Source: Streptomyces sp. ALI-76-A
GTDB lineage: Bacteria > Actinomycetota > Actinomycetes > Streptomycetales > Streptomycetaceae
Reading direction: 5' to 3'
Assembly (NCBI RefSeq): GCF_030287445.1
Contig: NZ_JASVWB010000005.1
Coordinates: 1-58,265 of the forward strand
DNA: 58,265 bases
The notes beneath the pieces were generated by a model. It had not been told where the DNA came from, did not search any database, and saw nothing but the letters and a program-made list of their open reading frames with translations. A program made the translations under genes and the position numbers. Within the stretch, counting starts at the first letter, position 1. Every line of letters begins with the position of its first letter. Shown here piece after piece: positions 24,979 through 33,399 of this stretch.

Positions 24979-25283
24979 CGCGCCCCCTCACCAGCGTCGA
25001 ACGCTCCATTCAAGGGCGGAACGGCTGGCTGAAGGAAGAAGAGCGCAAGGCGATCGAAAGTCGCGGGGAAATCGGCCGGATGGAATTCTGGCTCCGCCTT
25101 ACTCGGTCCGAAATCACCAAGGAAGTCAAAGCCGGTCGCGGCGATGTCATCACCGCATTCACGCTGGTCTGCCGCCTCTTCAAGCTGGTCCTGGAGAAGC
25201 GGCAGGCGGGCGACCCGCGGCTGTTCGACCACCTCATGCAGTACGCGGACACCGTCCTGAAGCAGCACGGCCTGCGTAACTGA
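24975..25283 (+). CDS. Hypothetical helical protein
   Basis: A 102-residue protein starting with GTG inside the stop of the previous gene. It is highly charged and helical (NGWLKEEERKAIESRGEIGRM; VLEKRQAGDPRLFDHLMQYAD). The family is not recognised. A hairpin terminator follows directly. Confidence 0.6.
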   Translation: MTRPLTSVERSIQGRNGWLKEEERKAIESRGEIGRMEFWLRLTRSEITKEVKAGRGDVITAFTLVCRLFKLVLEKRQAGDPRLFDHLMQYADTVLKQHGLRN

Positions 25284-25296
25284 GCGTCACCAGCGA

Positions 25297-25323
25297 AGGC
25301 CCCGCCGGGCTCCGGCGGGGCCT
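25297..25323 (+). terminator. Hairpin terminator
   Basis: AGGCCCCGCCGG and CCGGCGGGGCCT form a perfect 12-bp stem with a tiny loop, 13 bases after the 24975 gene. Confidence 0.75.
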
Positions 25324-25337
25324 CGCGCGCGTAAAGC

Positions 25338-25367
25338 GTGCACACGTGCACGTGCACGCGCGTGCAC
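25338..25367. promoter_or_regulatory. Cluster of four GTGCAC palindromes
   Basis: GTGCAC occurs at 25338, 25346, 25352 and 25362, in a 30-bp stretch 45-75 bases before the start of the large basic protein. Each hexamer is self-complementary, so the cluster can bind a dimeric regulator or fold. It is a candidate operator for the transfer genes downstream. Confidence 0.5.
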
Positions 25368-25412
25368 ACGAGACCCCACTGTCTGTCAAGTCCCCCTGGA
25401 GGGAGGTGCACC

Positions 25413-27629
25413 GTGTCCGACGAGTCCGACGAGACCGGCGGCGGAACCCTGGTCCATGGCCCCTGGAGCGGTGATTCCTCGTACGCGCTGCCGCCGATCC
25501 CGGATTTCATCGACACCATTCCGCCGCCGGAAGACATTCCGGAGGCTCCTCCGGAGAGCCCGGAGGAGACGACGATGGAATTGCCGTCGATTCCGGCTGC
25601 TCCGGACCCGGCAACCGCGCTGCGTTCGGAAGGAATTACGGCGCCGGAAGCCGGTGAAGATGACGGCGAATACGAGGAAGGTGAATACGAGCAGCCTCGT
25701 TCTCTCGCTGACCGCCTCGGTGACTGGTTGGAATTCCGGCTGGAAAGGGCGCGGGCGCTTCACGAGGGTGAGGCGCCTTTCCGTGAGGCTGAAATAGCGC
25801 GGAAGGCCGCACTGCTGGAGGGTCGCACCGCGCAGGAAGTCGCGATGATGGAGCAGAACGGAAAGCTCCACGCCGCGATGATGAAAGCGAAGGGCGACAA
25901 GGCGGCGGCGCGCGGAAAGGCGGACGCCGACCGCATGAAGTCGTCCGGCTCCGGCCTGGGTGCGGACAAGGGCCGCTCGAAGGCCGGCGGCGGAGGCGGC
26001 GGCTCGCGCGGCGGAGGGGGAGGCACGGGGCCGTCCCGCAGCAACTCCGGATCGGGAGGGAACCGGCCCGGGTCCTCGCGCGGCTCCAACTCCGGCGGCC
26101 CCGCCGGGCGTTCCGGCCCCGGATCGTCCGGGGGCAGCGGAGGCGGCAAGGGCGGCACGAAGGGCCCTGACCGCTCCTCTAACGGCCGTACGCCCAGCTC
26201 CGGGCGTGGAGGTCCCGCCGGGAGCCCGAAAGGCTCTCAGCCGGGCTCTGGCAGCTCCCACCGGAGCGGCAACGGCAGTTCGAAGGGAGAGGGCGGCCGG
26301 GGCCAGCACGGCCCGGCCTCCAACGCCCGCGCAGAGCGGGCCCGCGGCCGCCAGGAACGCGCCGGCACCCGGCAGGCTGGACGGCAGGAGCGGCGCACCG
26401 CCGGCCACGCCGCCGGTGTCGCCGACCGGACCAAGGACCGCGACCAGGCCCGCGCCAACCGGCAGAAGGACTGGGAGGACCGCCGGGCCAAGAAGGCGAA
26501 GCGGGACGCGGCGCGGAAGGCGAAGCGGGAAGCCGCGGCGTCGTCCGAGCCGGACCGCACGACCTTCGGCAAGGCCGTCGGCGAGGAAGCCCAGCGCCGC
26601 TGGGACAAGCGCCGCGCCGACGCGGAGGCCGCCAAGGCCGCCAAGGACGCGAAGGACGGCACGGAGAAGGTCAGCCTGACCAAGGACAAGGACAAGGCGA
26701 AGGAGGAGGCCGCCAAGGACAAGGGCACCGACGGCAAGGGCGAGAAGGACGCCAAGGACGGCCCTGACGGGGCCTCCAGCGCCGGAAAGGACGGCGCGGC
26801 GTCCGATGAGCCGGGCAAGGAGGAAAAGGCCGGTGACGGGCCGTCTGACGGCTCGAAGAAGAAGCGCCGCGGGTTCCGGCGCCGTCGTACCGCCGACACC
26901 GGCCGGGCCGGACGGCGTCGCACCCGTGGTCCTCGCCGGACCCGCCGGACCGGGCGGTACGAGCGGCCGGCGGACAGCCCGTTCGGGGCGGACGATCCCA
27001 CCCCGACGGTGGAGTGGCCCGAGCACGCCACCCGCCCGCCGAAGCCCGCCGCCAAGGGCGAGGACGACATCGTCGACGCGGACATCGTCCCCGACAAGCC
27101 CGCGGCCGTGACGGCCGGCGTCAAGGGCCTGCCGCCCGCGCCGGAGAAGCACACCGCACGGCCCGGCACCAGCCGACCCACCAGCACGGAAGGGAGCAGC
27201 GTGAGTAGCGCGGAGGTCAGCAGGCCGTCCGGCGCGGGCGGCCTTGCCGCTCAGCACCGGACGGACATCACGTTCGACGAGTACCTGATGGAGATGGCGA
27301 ACATCGCCATCAAGGCCGCCTCCCACCAGGAGCGCGCCGAAGCCATCGCGGAGGCCCTTGGCAAAGTCGCCGACGCGCTGCGGGACATGGCGGCCGACCT
27401 GGTCGACGACCACAACATCGACACCCGCGTCACCGACCAGATCACGGACCTGGCCGAGGCCGCGGGCCGCATGAAGCTCCAGGCGCTGCGGTGTGCCGAA
27501 CAGTGCGGCATCGCCAAGGAGGCCGCCAAGCTCGCCGCCGTCATGGTCGCCCGGATCTACGGCCAGGACATGGCCGCCAAGGAAGACGCGGGCCTCAAGC
27601 ACACGTCGGCCGCCGCCCACCACGACTAA
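25413..27629 (+). CDS. Large low-complexity basic protein of the transfer region
   Basis: A 738-residue protein from GTG 25413 with GGAGGGAGG upstream. Residues 1-95 are acidic and proline-rich. About 95-185 is a charged helical segment. About 185-315 is Gly/Ser-rich. About 315-500 is Lys/Arg/Glu/Ala-rich, and a run of arginines (KKKRRGFRRRRT) lies near 485. The last 140 residues are a compact helical domain (DITFDEYLMEMANIAIKAAS ... VARIYGQD). It precedes the 138-aa protein and the FtsK-type pump. DNA binding or scaffolding during transfer is inferred. An internal in-frame start at 27201 may give the C-terminal domain alone. Confidence 0.6.
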   Translation: MSDESDETGGGTLVHGPWSGDSSYALPPIPDFIDTIPPPEDIPEAPPESPEETTMELPSIPAAPDPATALRSEGITAPEAGEDDGEYEEGEYEQPRSLADRLGDWLEFRLERARALHEGEAPFREAEIARKAALLEGRTAQEVAMMEQNGKLHAAMMKAKGDKAAARGKADADRMKSSGSGLGADKGRSKAGGGGGGSRGGGGGTGPSRSNSGSGGNRPGSSRGSNSGGPAGRSGPGSSGGSGGGKGGTKGPDRSSNGRTPSSGRGGPAGSPKGSQPGSGSSHRSGNGSSKGEGGRGQHGPASNARAERARGRQERAGTRQAGRQERRTAGHAAGVADRTKDRDQARANRQKDWEDRRAKKAKRDAARKAKREAAASSEPDRTTFGKAVGEEAQRRWDKRRADAEAAKAAKDAKDGTEKVSLTKDKDKAKEEAAKDKGTDGKGEKDAKDGPDGASSAGKDGAASDEPGKEEKAGDGPSDGSKKKRRGFRRRRTADTGRAGRRRTRGPRRTRRTGRYERPADSPFGADDPTPTVEWPEHATRPPKPAAKGEDDIVDADIVPDKPAAVTAGVKGLPPAPEKHTARPGTSRPTSTEGSSVSSAEVSRPSGAGGLAAQHRTDITFDEYLMEMANIAIKAASHQERAEAIAEALGKVADALRDMAADLVDDHNIDTRVTDQITDLAEAAGRMKLQALRCAEQCGIAKEAAKLAAVMVARIYGQDMAAKEDAGLKHTSAAAHHD
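27201..27629 (+). CDS. Possible internal gene: C-terminal domain of the basic protein
   Basis: GTG 27201 is in frame at codon 597 and has AAGGGAG six bases upstream, a better ribosome site than most real starts nearby. It would make a 142-residue helical protein similar in size to the next gene product. It is reported as an alternative start, not a separate locus. Confidence 0.4.
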   Translation: MSSAEVSRPSGAGGLAAQHRTDITFDEYLMEMANIAIKAASHQERAEAIAEALGKVADALRDMAADLVDDHNIDTRVTDQITDLAEAAGRMKLQALRCAEQCGIAKEAAKLAAVMVARIYGQDMAAKEDAGLKHTSAAAHHD

Positions 27630-27649
27630 GCCCCGGAGGAAACCCGCTG

Positions 27650-28066
27650 ATGAGCAGCGATCTCGCGCCCCGCAGCAGCACCGCGCCCGTCGTGGCCGAC
27701 GACGACAACCGCTACAAGGCCGTCCAGGCCAAGCTGGACAAGCTCGGCAAGGCGATGGACGACGCCGTCCTCGAGCTGGAGGCGCTCCAGCGCGACATGA
27801 AGGCCAACGCCACCCACACCGAGGGCGTGGCCGGTGACATCGAGAACGCGGACCTGGACGCCAAGTTCGTGGCGGTCACGAACGAGGTGGCCGTCGCCCT
27901 GGGCGGCGCCGCCGTCGAGGTGAAGAACCTCGGTGCCACCGCGGAGGAGGTCGTCGACCTCACCTACCAGGCCAAGCGCACCCACTCGAAGCTGTACGGC
28001 GCGCTGGACGACATCCGCTCCAACCGGCGCGAGAAGACCCCCAGGCCCGGGTTCTTCAACCGCTGA
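27650..28066 (+). CDS. Small helical conjugal-transfer-type protein
   Basis: A 138-residue acidic helical protein (ATG 27650, GGAGGA upstream) with long amphipathic helices: RYKAVQAKLDKLGKAMDDAVLEL and VAVTNEVAVALGGAAVEVKNLG. I recall closely similar proteins annotated as TraB-type conjugal transfer proteins in Streptomyces, always beside an FtsK-like gene; this is recollection, not a search. It shows no catalytic motif. A coiled-coil adaptor role is plausible. A hairpin separates it from the pump gene. Confidence 0.65.
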   Translation: MSSDLAPRSSTAPVVADDDNRYKAVQAKLDKLGKAMDDAVLELEALQRDMKANATHTEGVAGDIENADLDAKFVAVTNEVAVALGGAAVEVKNLGATAEEVVDLTYQAKRTHSKLYGALDDIRSNRREKTPRPGFFNR

Positions 28067-28091
28067 CCCCCACTCCCCCACCCACCCCCGC

Positions 28092-28128
28092 CACGGGCGG
28101 CCCCGCGATACCTGCGGGGCCGCCCGTG
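28092..28128 (+). terminator. Hairpin between transfer genes
   Basis: CACGGGCGGCCCCGC pairs perfectly with its complement around a 7-base loop. It may attenuate or stabilise rather than fully terminate, since it lies inside a probable operon. Confidence 0.65.
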
Positions 28129-28151
28129 CTCGTTCCCCGAAGGAGAAGCCG

Positions 28152-30293
28152 GTGACCACGCCGCGCAGTGTCGCGCTCGAACGCCTCGCCTACACCCTCG
28201 CCGCGCCCGTGCTGGCCGTGGCCCCCAACGTTTATCCCGACAGTCCCGTCAACCAGGTCGTGCAACTGGCCGGCGCGGCCGGGATCGGCGGCTGGTTCCT
28301 GGCCGCCAAGAGCGATGAGACCGGCGCCGGGCGCAAGATCCTGCGCTGGTCCCCGCTGGTCCTGGCCGCCGCCGTCGACGTCGCCGCCGGGCACACAGGC
28401 GGCTTCGGCCCGTACTGGCTGGACGGGCTGCTCGCCGCCGGATGGGCGGCGGCCGGCTACCTGGTGATGCCGTTCTCCCGGCACGCCCGCCGCCGTCACC
28501 GCCCCGCCCTCGCCGCCCCGGCCCCGCAGCTGGCGCCCGCTGTGGCCCCGGAGCCGTCCCCGGTCGTGCCGGACGACGGCGCCGACCTGCTCACCCGAGA
28601 GGCGCGGATGATGTGGGAGCGCGCCGGAATGCCCGCCCGTACCCACGTCGTCAAGGCCACCCGGATCCCCGGCACGCGGGTCGACCTGACCCTGCTGCTG
28701 CGCGCCTCGGAGACCGGACGGCCCATCACTGGCCTGTCCCCCGAGGCCGTCGGAGCGGTGTTCAGCGTGCCCGCAAGTGACGTCGTCCTCGCGGACGTCG
28801 CGGCCCAGCCCGGCCGCGAGGGCGGGCCCGGCTGGATGGAGGCCCGCGTCACTCCCGAGGCCAACGCCCGGCGCCGCACCAAGCCGACCGACCAGGAGCG
28901 CTGGATCGACCGGGTCGCCGGGCCCAAGGGCGGCGCCCCCGGCTCCGAGCTGGTCCACAAGACCCGCGACCACGAGCGCGGGGTGACCTTCTACCGGGCG
29001 AAGATGAGCGACTCCACCGAGTCGCCGCGCATCGACCTGCCCAAGGTCTGCCGTGCGCTGAACCTGCCCGAGGACGACTCCTGCGTGTTCGTCCTCATCG
29101 ACGGCAACGAGTTCCTGATCAGCGCGTTCGACGAGCCGCCGCTGTCGCAGATTTTCGCCGCGACCCGCGAGCTGCTCACCCCGGACGCCAAGGGCATGTA
29201 CGTGTGCGGGTACACCATCACCGGCCAGCCGGTGAAGAACATGGTCTTCCAGCACGACAAGAACGCCGCGCGTCACGGGCTGATCCTGGGCGTGTCCCGG
29301 AGCGGGAAGACACAGTTCTTCGCGATCGACATGGCCGCCATGTCGCTGGCCGGCCAGGTGGTGTGGCTGTCGACCGTCCGCAAGGACGAGAAGACCACCG
29401 TGCTCGGGAAGTACATCGACCGGCAGGGCTCGAACGCGCTGTGGATGGCCCGTTCGCTGCGCGCGGCGAAGGCGCTGTGCGAGATCAGGGCGGAGATGCC
29501 CTGGCCGCACGACGGCCAGCCGCACGACTACAAGCCCGGCGACCCGCGCTGCCCCTACCGGCAGCTCAACGTGTTCGCGGATGAGTTCATGACCGCGGCG
29601 CAGGACGGGGACTTCGGCGAGTTCATCCAGGCCGACGGCGACGACCTGACCGTCACCGGGCTCAAGTACGGGATCGGCTTCAACCCGGCCGGGCAGTCGC
29701 CGTTCGCGCACAACGGGTTCTCCACGGAGATGAAGGACAACCTGCGGCAGAACAGCCGGCCCACCATCTTCAACATGGGCAGCCCCGGGGCCACCCGCAA
29801 GGCCGCGGAGGGCACGATGGAGAACGCCTACGACGTGCCGACCATCCCGGCCCGCTACTCCCGCAGCGAAGGCTCCGTGATCGAGCGGGCCATGCGCGGC
29901 GAGGCCGACCCGGAGAACGGCGTCTCCACGGGCGGCGTCGCGGTCATCGTCCTCGACAACGGCCGCGCCGTGCTCATGCGGTCGCTGTACGCCGACTTCG
30001 ACACCGACCTGGCCGACCTGTTCCCCGACGAGGTCAACCGGCTCACCGACTACGAGATCAGCGAGCTGGAGAAGCGCGGCCTGTGGTTCGACTGGAACGA
30101 GCCCGTGCGGCCCGGCGAGTTCTGGCCCGAGCCCGACGAGGACGACGACGGTGACGGCAAGTCCCGCCGCCGCGGCGGCGGAGGGGGAGGAGGCGGCAAG
30201 GGCGGCGGCAAGCGCGTCAGCCGCCGTTCCGAGCCGCAGGTCGCCTCTCCCCGCCAGGCGCTGGAGGCCATTAAGAGCCTCACCGACGCCTGA
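28152..30293 (+). CDS. FtsK/SpoIIIE-type DNA translocase for conjugation
   Basis: A 713-residue protein from GTG 28152, with AAGGAGAAG upstream. The first 110 residues hold three to four membrane segments. The motor follows: Walker A GVSRSGKT at 380-387 and Walker B LNVFADEF with D477/E478. The C-terminus is Gly-rich and basic. Streptomyces plasmids transfer double-stranded DNA with one such hexameric pump (TraB/TraSA type), which recognises short repeats on the plasmid. This is the only pump gene in the window, so it is the presumed conjugation motor. The gamma-type DNA-reading winged helix is not obvious at the C-terminus. Confidence 0.85.
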   Translation: MTTPRSVALERLAYTLAAPVLAVAPNVYPDSPVNQVVQLAGAAGIGGWFLAAKSDETGAGRKILRWSPLVLAAAVDVAAGHTGGFGPYWLDGLLAAGWAAAGYLVMPFSRHARRRHRPALAAPAPQLAPAVAPEPSPVVPDDGADLLTREARMMWERAGMPARTHVVKATRIPGTRVDLTLLLRASETGRPITGLSPEAVGAVFSVPASDVVLADVAAQPGREGGPGWMEARVTPEANARRRTKPTDQERWIDRVAGPKGGAPGSELVHKTRDHERGVTFYRAKMSDSTESPRIDLPKVCRALNLPEDDSCVFVLIDGNEFLISAFDEPPLSQIFAATRELLTPDAKGMYVCGYTITGQPVKNMVFQHDKNAARHGLILGVSRSGKTQFFAIDMAAMSLAGQVVWLSTVRKDEKTTVLGKYIDRQGSNALWMARSLRAAKALCEIRAEMPWPHDGQPHDYKPGDPRCPYRQLNVFADEFMTAAQDGDFGEFIQADGDDLTVTGLKYGIGFNPAGQSPFAHNGFSTEMKDNLRQNSRPTIFNMGSPGATRKAAEGTMENAYDVPTIPARYSRSEGSVIERAMRGEADPENGVSTGGVAVIVLDNGRAVLMRSLYADFDTDLADLFPDEVNRLTDYEISELEKRGLWFDWNEPVRPGEFWPEPDEDDDGDGKSRRRGGGGGGGGKGGGKRVSRRSEPQVASPRQALEAIKSLTDA

Positions 30294-30311
30294 TCACACC
30301 CACCCATCCCC

Positions 30312-30341
30312 GGGGCCGGCCGCCCGAGCGTGGCCGGCCCC
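30312..30341 (+). terminator. Hairpin after the translocase gene
   Basis: GGGGCCGGCC and GGCCGGCCCC pair around a 10-base loop. Confidence 0.6.
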
Positions 30342-30371
30342 ACCCCCGACTCCCGAAGGAGCACCATCACC

Positions 30372-30560
30372 GTGGCCCTGTCCATCTCCGCCGCCGTGCT
30401 GCTGGGCATCATCGTCGCCGTCCTGGTCAAGGGCGGATACGTCCGCGTCGGCTCCGCGGTGGCCTGCACCCTGTTCGGCTTCACCCTCGCCGCGACCGGC
30501 CTGGCCCCGACCATCAACACCGGTATCGCCTCGGTAGCCGGGCTGCTCTCCAGCCTCTGA
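30372..30560 (+). CDS. Small membrane protein
   Basis: A 62-residue protein from GTG 30372 with GAAGGAG upstream. Two hydrophobic segments (SISAAVLLGIIVAVLV and VGSAVACTLFGFTLAATG) predict a hairpin in the membrane. It follows the FtsK-type pump and may be a Spd-like accessory. Confidence 0.65.
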   Translation: MALSISAAVLLGIIVAVLVKGGYVRVGSAVACTLFGFTLAATGLAPTINTGIASVAGLLSSL

Positions 30561-30651
30561 TCGCCAGTTTTCGTCAACGCAGCAGTAGAACGCCGGTATC
30601 TGACGCATGCTCTTGTCGGGCCCCATCACAGACCCGGGGAAGGACAAGGGC

Positions 30652-30798
30652 ATGGCACACCTGCACTACACCTGCTGGCGCTGCGACGAAGACTGCGTGG
30701 TGCACGGCGTGGGGTGCGACTGCTGCGACCTGGTCGAAGTCCCTGACGAATGGGACTGCTGGAACTGCGGCGCGCTGAACTACACCCCCGACGACTAG
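30652..30798 (+). CDS. 48-residue cysteine-rich zinc-ribbon protein
   Basis: ATG 30652 follows GGGAAGGACAAGG. The product has eight cysteines in the order CWRC, C, C, CDCC-type and CWNC, typical of a small zinc ribbon. The function is unknown. Confidence 0.6.
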   Translation: MAHLHYTCWRCDEDCVVHGVGCDCCDLVEVPDEWDCWNCGALNYTPDD

Positions 30799-30823
30799 CT
30801 CCCGCTCCCCTCCCCCGCTGCAC

Positions 30824-30874
30824 GACGCCGAAGGGCGCCGCCGGAGAACGATCCCGGCGGCGCCCTTCGGCGTC
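30824..30874 (+). terminator. Strong hairpin terminator
   Basis: A perfect 21-bp stem (first arm 30824-30844, second arm 30854-30874) with a 9-base loop. It ends the cluster containing the translocase. Confidence 0.8.
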
Positions 30875-30891
30875 CCCTGCCTGGAGCCCCG

Positions 30892-31437
30892 ATGTCCCAC
30901 ACCTCGCTCTCCCCCGCCATAGACCACCCCGCCCCGACCACCCAGGCCGCGCCGCCGGTGGAACTGACCCTCGAGGAACGCCTCGCTCTCGTGAACGCGG
31001 CGATGACCGCGCGCCTGGACGAAGCGGCCGTCGCCTACGAGGTCAACACCGCACACATCGCCACCGAGCCCGTGGACCTGGCCGACGTCGTCACCGGCCC
31101 CGTCGACACCGGTCCCGCCCCGTTGCCGGAGCTGTACCCGACGCCGGTCGCCGCCGTTCTGCAGCGTGCCCACCACCGCCTGCTCACCGGCGGCTGGTGC
31201 AAGGACGTCCTGGTCGACGAGGACGGCGCCCGCTGCATGCTCGGAGCCATCCGGATCGAAGCCCGCGGCGACAGCGGCCTGGAAGCCAGCGCCGCCGCCG
31301 TGCTCCTGGACGCGATCCGCCGCAAGTTCGGCGACGTCGACTCTGTACCGGGCTTCAACGACGCCTGGGGGAACGGGCGCGTCCCGATGCGAATGCTCGA
31401 CCAGGCCGCCGGCCTCGCCGACGCCCGCGGCCTCTGA
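30892..31437 (+). CDS. DUF6197-like protein
   Basis: A 181-residue protein with GGAG before ATG. Its second half matches a family I recall as DUF6197: HHRLLTGGWCKDVLVDEDG, RCMLGAIRIEA and FNDAWGNGRVPMRMLDQAAG. It is frequent on Streptomyces plasmids and of unknown function. The first 60 residues are variable and helical. Confidence 0.7.
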   Translation: MSHTSLSPAIDHPAPTTQAAPPVELTLEERLALVNAAMTARLDEAAVAYEVNTAHIATEPVDLADVVTGPVDTGPAPLPELYPTPVAAVLQRAHHRLLTGGWCKDVLVDEDGARCMLGAIRIEARGDSGLEASAAAVLLDAIRRKFGDVDSVPGFNDAWGNGRVPMRMLDQAAGLADARGL

Positions 31438-31555
31438 CCCCCAACCCTCCGGACCACCTGCCTCGCACCCGAACCCACGCGGTCGGGTGCGGGCCAGGCC
31501 GTCCGGCCTGCGCACCACCGCCCACCACACCCGCCCAGCGAGGAGACGCCCCGCC

Positions 31556-32350
31556 ATGCAGTCCAATGACAAGCCCGTCAACGGCCAGCCCAACCCGAGC
31601 TTTCTCGACCTGCTCGGCCAGACTCCCCCGCCGCCCGACGTGAAGGACTGGCCCCGTACGAAGCGCTTCGCCCGGCTGCGCACCGCGTGGCGGGAGTCCT
31701 GGGAGGAAGGCGGCTTCCTCTACCAGCGGTGGGAGGAACTGTTCCAGGCCCGGCACGCCGGGTGGCATGAGATCGCCGTCTGGATCAAGACGGCCGGACT
31801 GCTCGCCGGGATCAGCCTCATCGTCATGATGGTTGACGCCGCCGGCGACATCGCAAGCGCCGCCCTCAAGGGCCTGTCCGTCATCCCGGCCTCGAGCGCC
31901 GGTGACGGCAGCGGACTGTGGGGCACGGTCGACCACCCGATCCGGGTGTTCCTCGCCGACCAGGCCGCCCACCTCGCCGTCGCCCCCGGCGCCCTGTACG
32001 CGTTCTGGCAGCTGACCGGCCTGCTCGGTCTGGTCGGCGGGTTCTTCGGCAACGCCGGAGCTCGCATCGCCTGGCTGCTGTTCGGGATCGGCAGCCTCTC
32101 GATGATCTGGTCCGCCGCCCCGGCCGGGGGCCGCGCCGCCGCTACCGGGCTCGCCGCCCTCATGTGGGCGCTGGCCAGCATGTTCGCCCTGCGCGGCCTG
32201 ACCCTGCGGCCCATCGTCCACAACCACCCGCCGCAGTTCCAGCCCCAGTTCAGCCCCACGCTCCACCTCCACGCCTGGCTTCCTGCCCCCACCCCGGCGG
32301 GCGACGACTTCGGCGACGAACCCGACCACATCCACCCGCTCCAGCGCTGA
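31556..32350 (+). CDS. Multi-pass membrane protein of the transfer region
   Basis: A 264-residue protein (ATG 31556, GAGGAGA upstream) with four or five membrane helices between residues 75 and 225 (KTAGLLAGISLIVMMV; LTGLLGLVGGFFG; IAWLLFGIGSLSMIW; LAALMWALASMFAL). The tail is cytoplasmic and proline/histidine-rich. The topology resembles Spd/Tra membrane proteins of Streptomyces plasmids; the family is not certain. Confidence 0.65.
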   Translation: MQSNDKPVNGQPNPSFLDLLGQTPPPPDVKDWPRTKRFARLRTAWRESWEEGGFLYQRWEELFQARHAGWHEIAVWIKTAGLLAGISLIVMMVDAAGDIASAALKGLSVIPASSAGDGSGLWGTVDHPIRVFLADQAAHLAVAPGALYAFWQLTGLLGLVGGFFGNAGARIAWLLFGIGSLSMIWSAAPAGGRAAATGLAALMWALASMFALRGLTLRPIVHNHPPQFQPQFSPTLHLHAWLPAPTPAGDDFGDEPDHIHPLQR

Positions 32351-32365
32351 CCTGACGCCCCGCCT

Positions 32366-32404
32366 GGTCCTCGCCCGCCCCGCCTCGCGGGATGGGCGAG
32401 GACC
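32366..32404 (+). terminator. Hairpin terminator
   Basis: GGTCCTCGCCC pairs with GGGCGAGGACC around a 17-base loop after the membrane protein gene. Confidence 0.6.
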
Positions 32405-32464
32405 GGACAGGCCGCCTGGCCGCACGCACCACCACCCCGTTCCGAGCGAGAAGGAGACCCCGTC

Positions 32465-32707
32465 TTGGCTGCGAAAGCCCCGGCTGTCATAGGTGTGCTC
32501 ACCGAACCCCCGGCACCGACCTGGTGGAAGGCCAACCGCCACAAGGTCCTGGGCGTCACCGGGCTGCTGATCGGTTACCTGGTCGGCACCCACCTGCACG
32601 GCGCCCCTGCCCAGCAGCCGGACCAGCCCCGGCCGGGCCACACCACGCCCGCGCCCGCCACGCCCGGAGAGCACCCCACGCGCACGGCCCACGGCCTCGC
32701 CGCATAA
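32465..32707 (+). CDS. Small single-pass membrane protein
   Basis: An 80-residue protein starting with TTG, with AAGGAG eight bases upstream. One hydrophobic helix (VLGVTGLLIGYLVGTHL) is followed by a Pro/Ala/Thr-rich tail. The function is unknown. Confidence 0.55.
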   Translation: MAAKAPAVIGVLTEPPAPTWWKANRHKVLGVTGLLIGYLVGTHLHGAPAQQPDQPRPGHTTPAPATPGEHPTRTAHGLAA

Positions 32708-32723
32708 CCCAGCCGCACCACCC

Positions 32724-32766
32724 GCTGTGCCCCGCCGACACCAGCACGACGTCGGCGGGGCACAGC
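32724..32766 (+). terminator. Hairpin terminator
   Basis: GCTGTGCCCCGCCGAC pairs perfectly with GTCGGCGGGGCACAGC around an 11-base loop. Confidence 0.75.
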
Positions 32767-32796
32767 GCTGTCCACCGACGACTGGAGGAACTACTC

Positions 32797-32904
32797 GTGC
32801 TCATTCCCCGCCCGCGCCGCCGGATCGGCCGGCCCCGCCCGCAGCGTCCCGGCCCCCGCTACCCGCACCGCCCCGACCGGTTGCCCGGTGCCTGGAGCAG
32901 GTGA
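32797..32904 (+). CDS. 35-residue Arg/Pro-rich small protein
   Basis: GTG 32797 lies seven bases after GGAGGAA, and the frame ends exactly at the start of the next gene (TGATG junction). The product is an Arg/Pro-rich peptide and may be a leader coupling translation to the zinc-binding protein. Confidence 0.45.
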   Translation: MLIPRPRRRIGRPRPQRPGPRYPHRPDRLPGAWSR

Positions 32905-33371
32905 TGACGCGCCCCCGGAAGAAGCGGCCTCCCCGCGAGGTGAAGCGGGTGCCGCGCAGCGACGCACTCCTGCCGGAGTTTGATCGCGGCGCTGTTCCCG
33001 AGGGCCTGGTCACCAGGCGCCAGTTAAGGGACATGGGCCTCAGTCCGGGAGGCAACGACGGCCCGGTCGCGATCTTGCGCTGCAAGTGGTGCTCGTACCG
33101 GCCGCAGTGGTCGTGCATTCACCCCACCCGGGGCTTCCTGCTCCGTATCGACCTGGCGAAGCCCAAGCGTGTTCCGACGCTCGCTCAGGAATGGGCCCTG
33201 GACCGGGCGATGGCCGCAAGATCCACCTGCCCGGAATGCGGGCGCCGGTACTGGTTCTGTCTCCCGCTGCGCACCCAGGGCCGCTGCGACCCCTGCGCCC
33301 GAGGCTTCGAGCCCAGTCCCGACACCTACCTCGGTTCCACGGCCCCGGTCATCCACCGGCTCGCCGCCTGA
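32904..33371 (+). CDS. RRQRL-motif zinc-binding protein
   Basis: A 155-residue protein with the TRRQLRDMGLSPGG motif, then LRCKWCSYR, LRIDLAKPKRVPTLAQEWALDRAM and STCPECGRRYWF ... CDPC. This matches the RRQRL-motif zinc-binding family I recall from Streptomyces plasmids, with the zinc site CPEC/CDPC. The function is unknown. The second Leu of RRQL is a TTA codon, so translation depends on the bldA tRNA. Confidence 0.75.
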   Translation: MTRPRKKRPPREVKRVPRSDALLPEFDRGAVPEGLVTRRQLRDMGLSPGGNDGPVAILRCKWCSYRPQWSCIHPTRGFLLRIDLAKPKRVPTLAQEWALDRAMAARSTCPECGRRYWFCLPLRTQGRCDPCARGFEPSPDTYLGSTAPVIHRLAA

Positions 33372-33399
33372 TCAACGACCCTCTCGAAGGAGAGTCACC

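Noticed and set aside
25386..27623. A 745-codon minus-strand frame
   Set aside because: It is antisense to the low-complexity basic protein, which has a good ribosome site and coupled neighbours.
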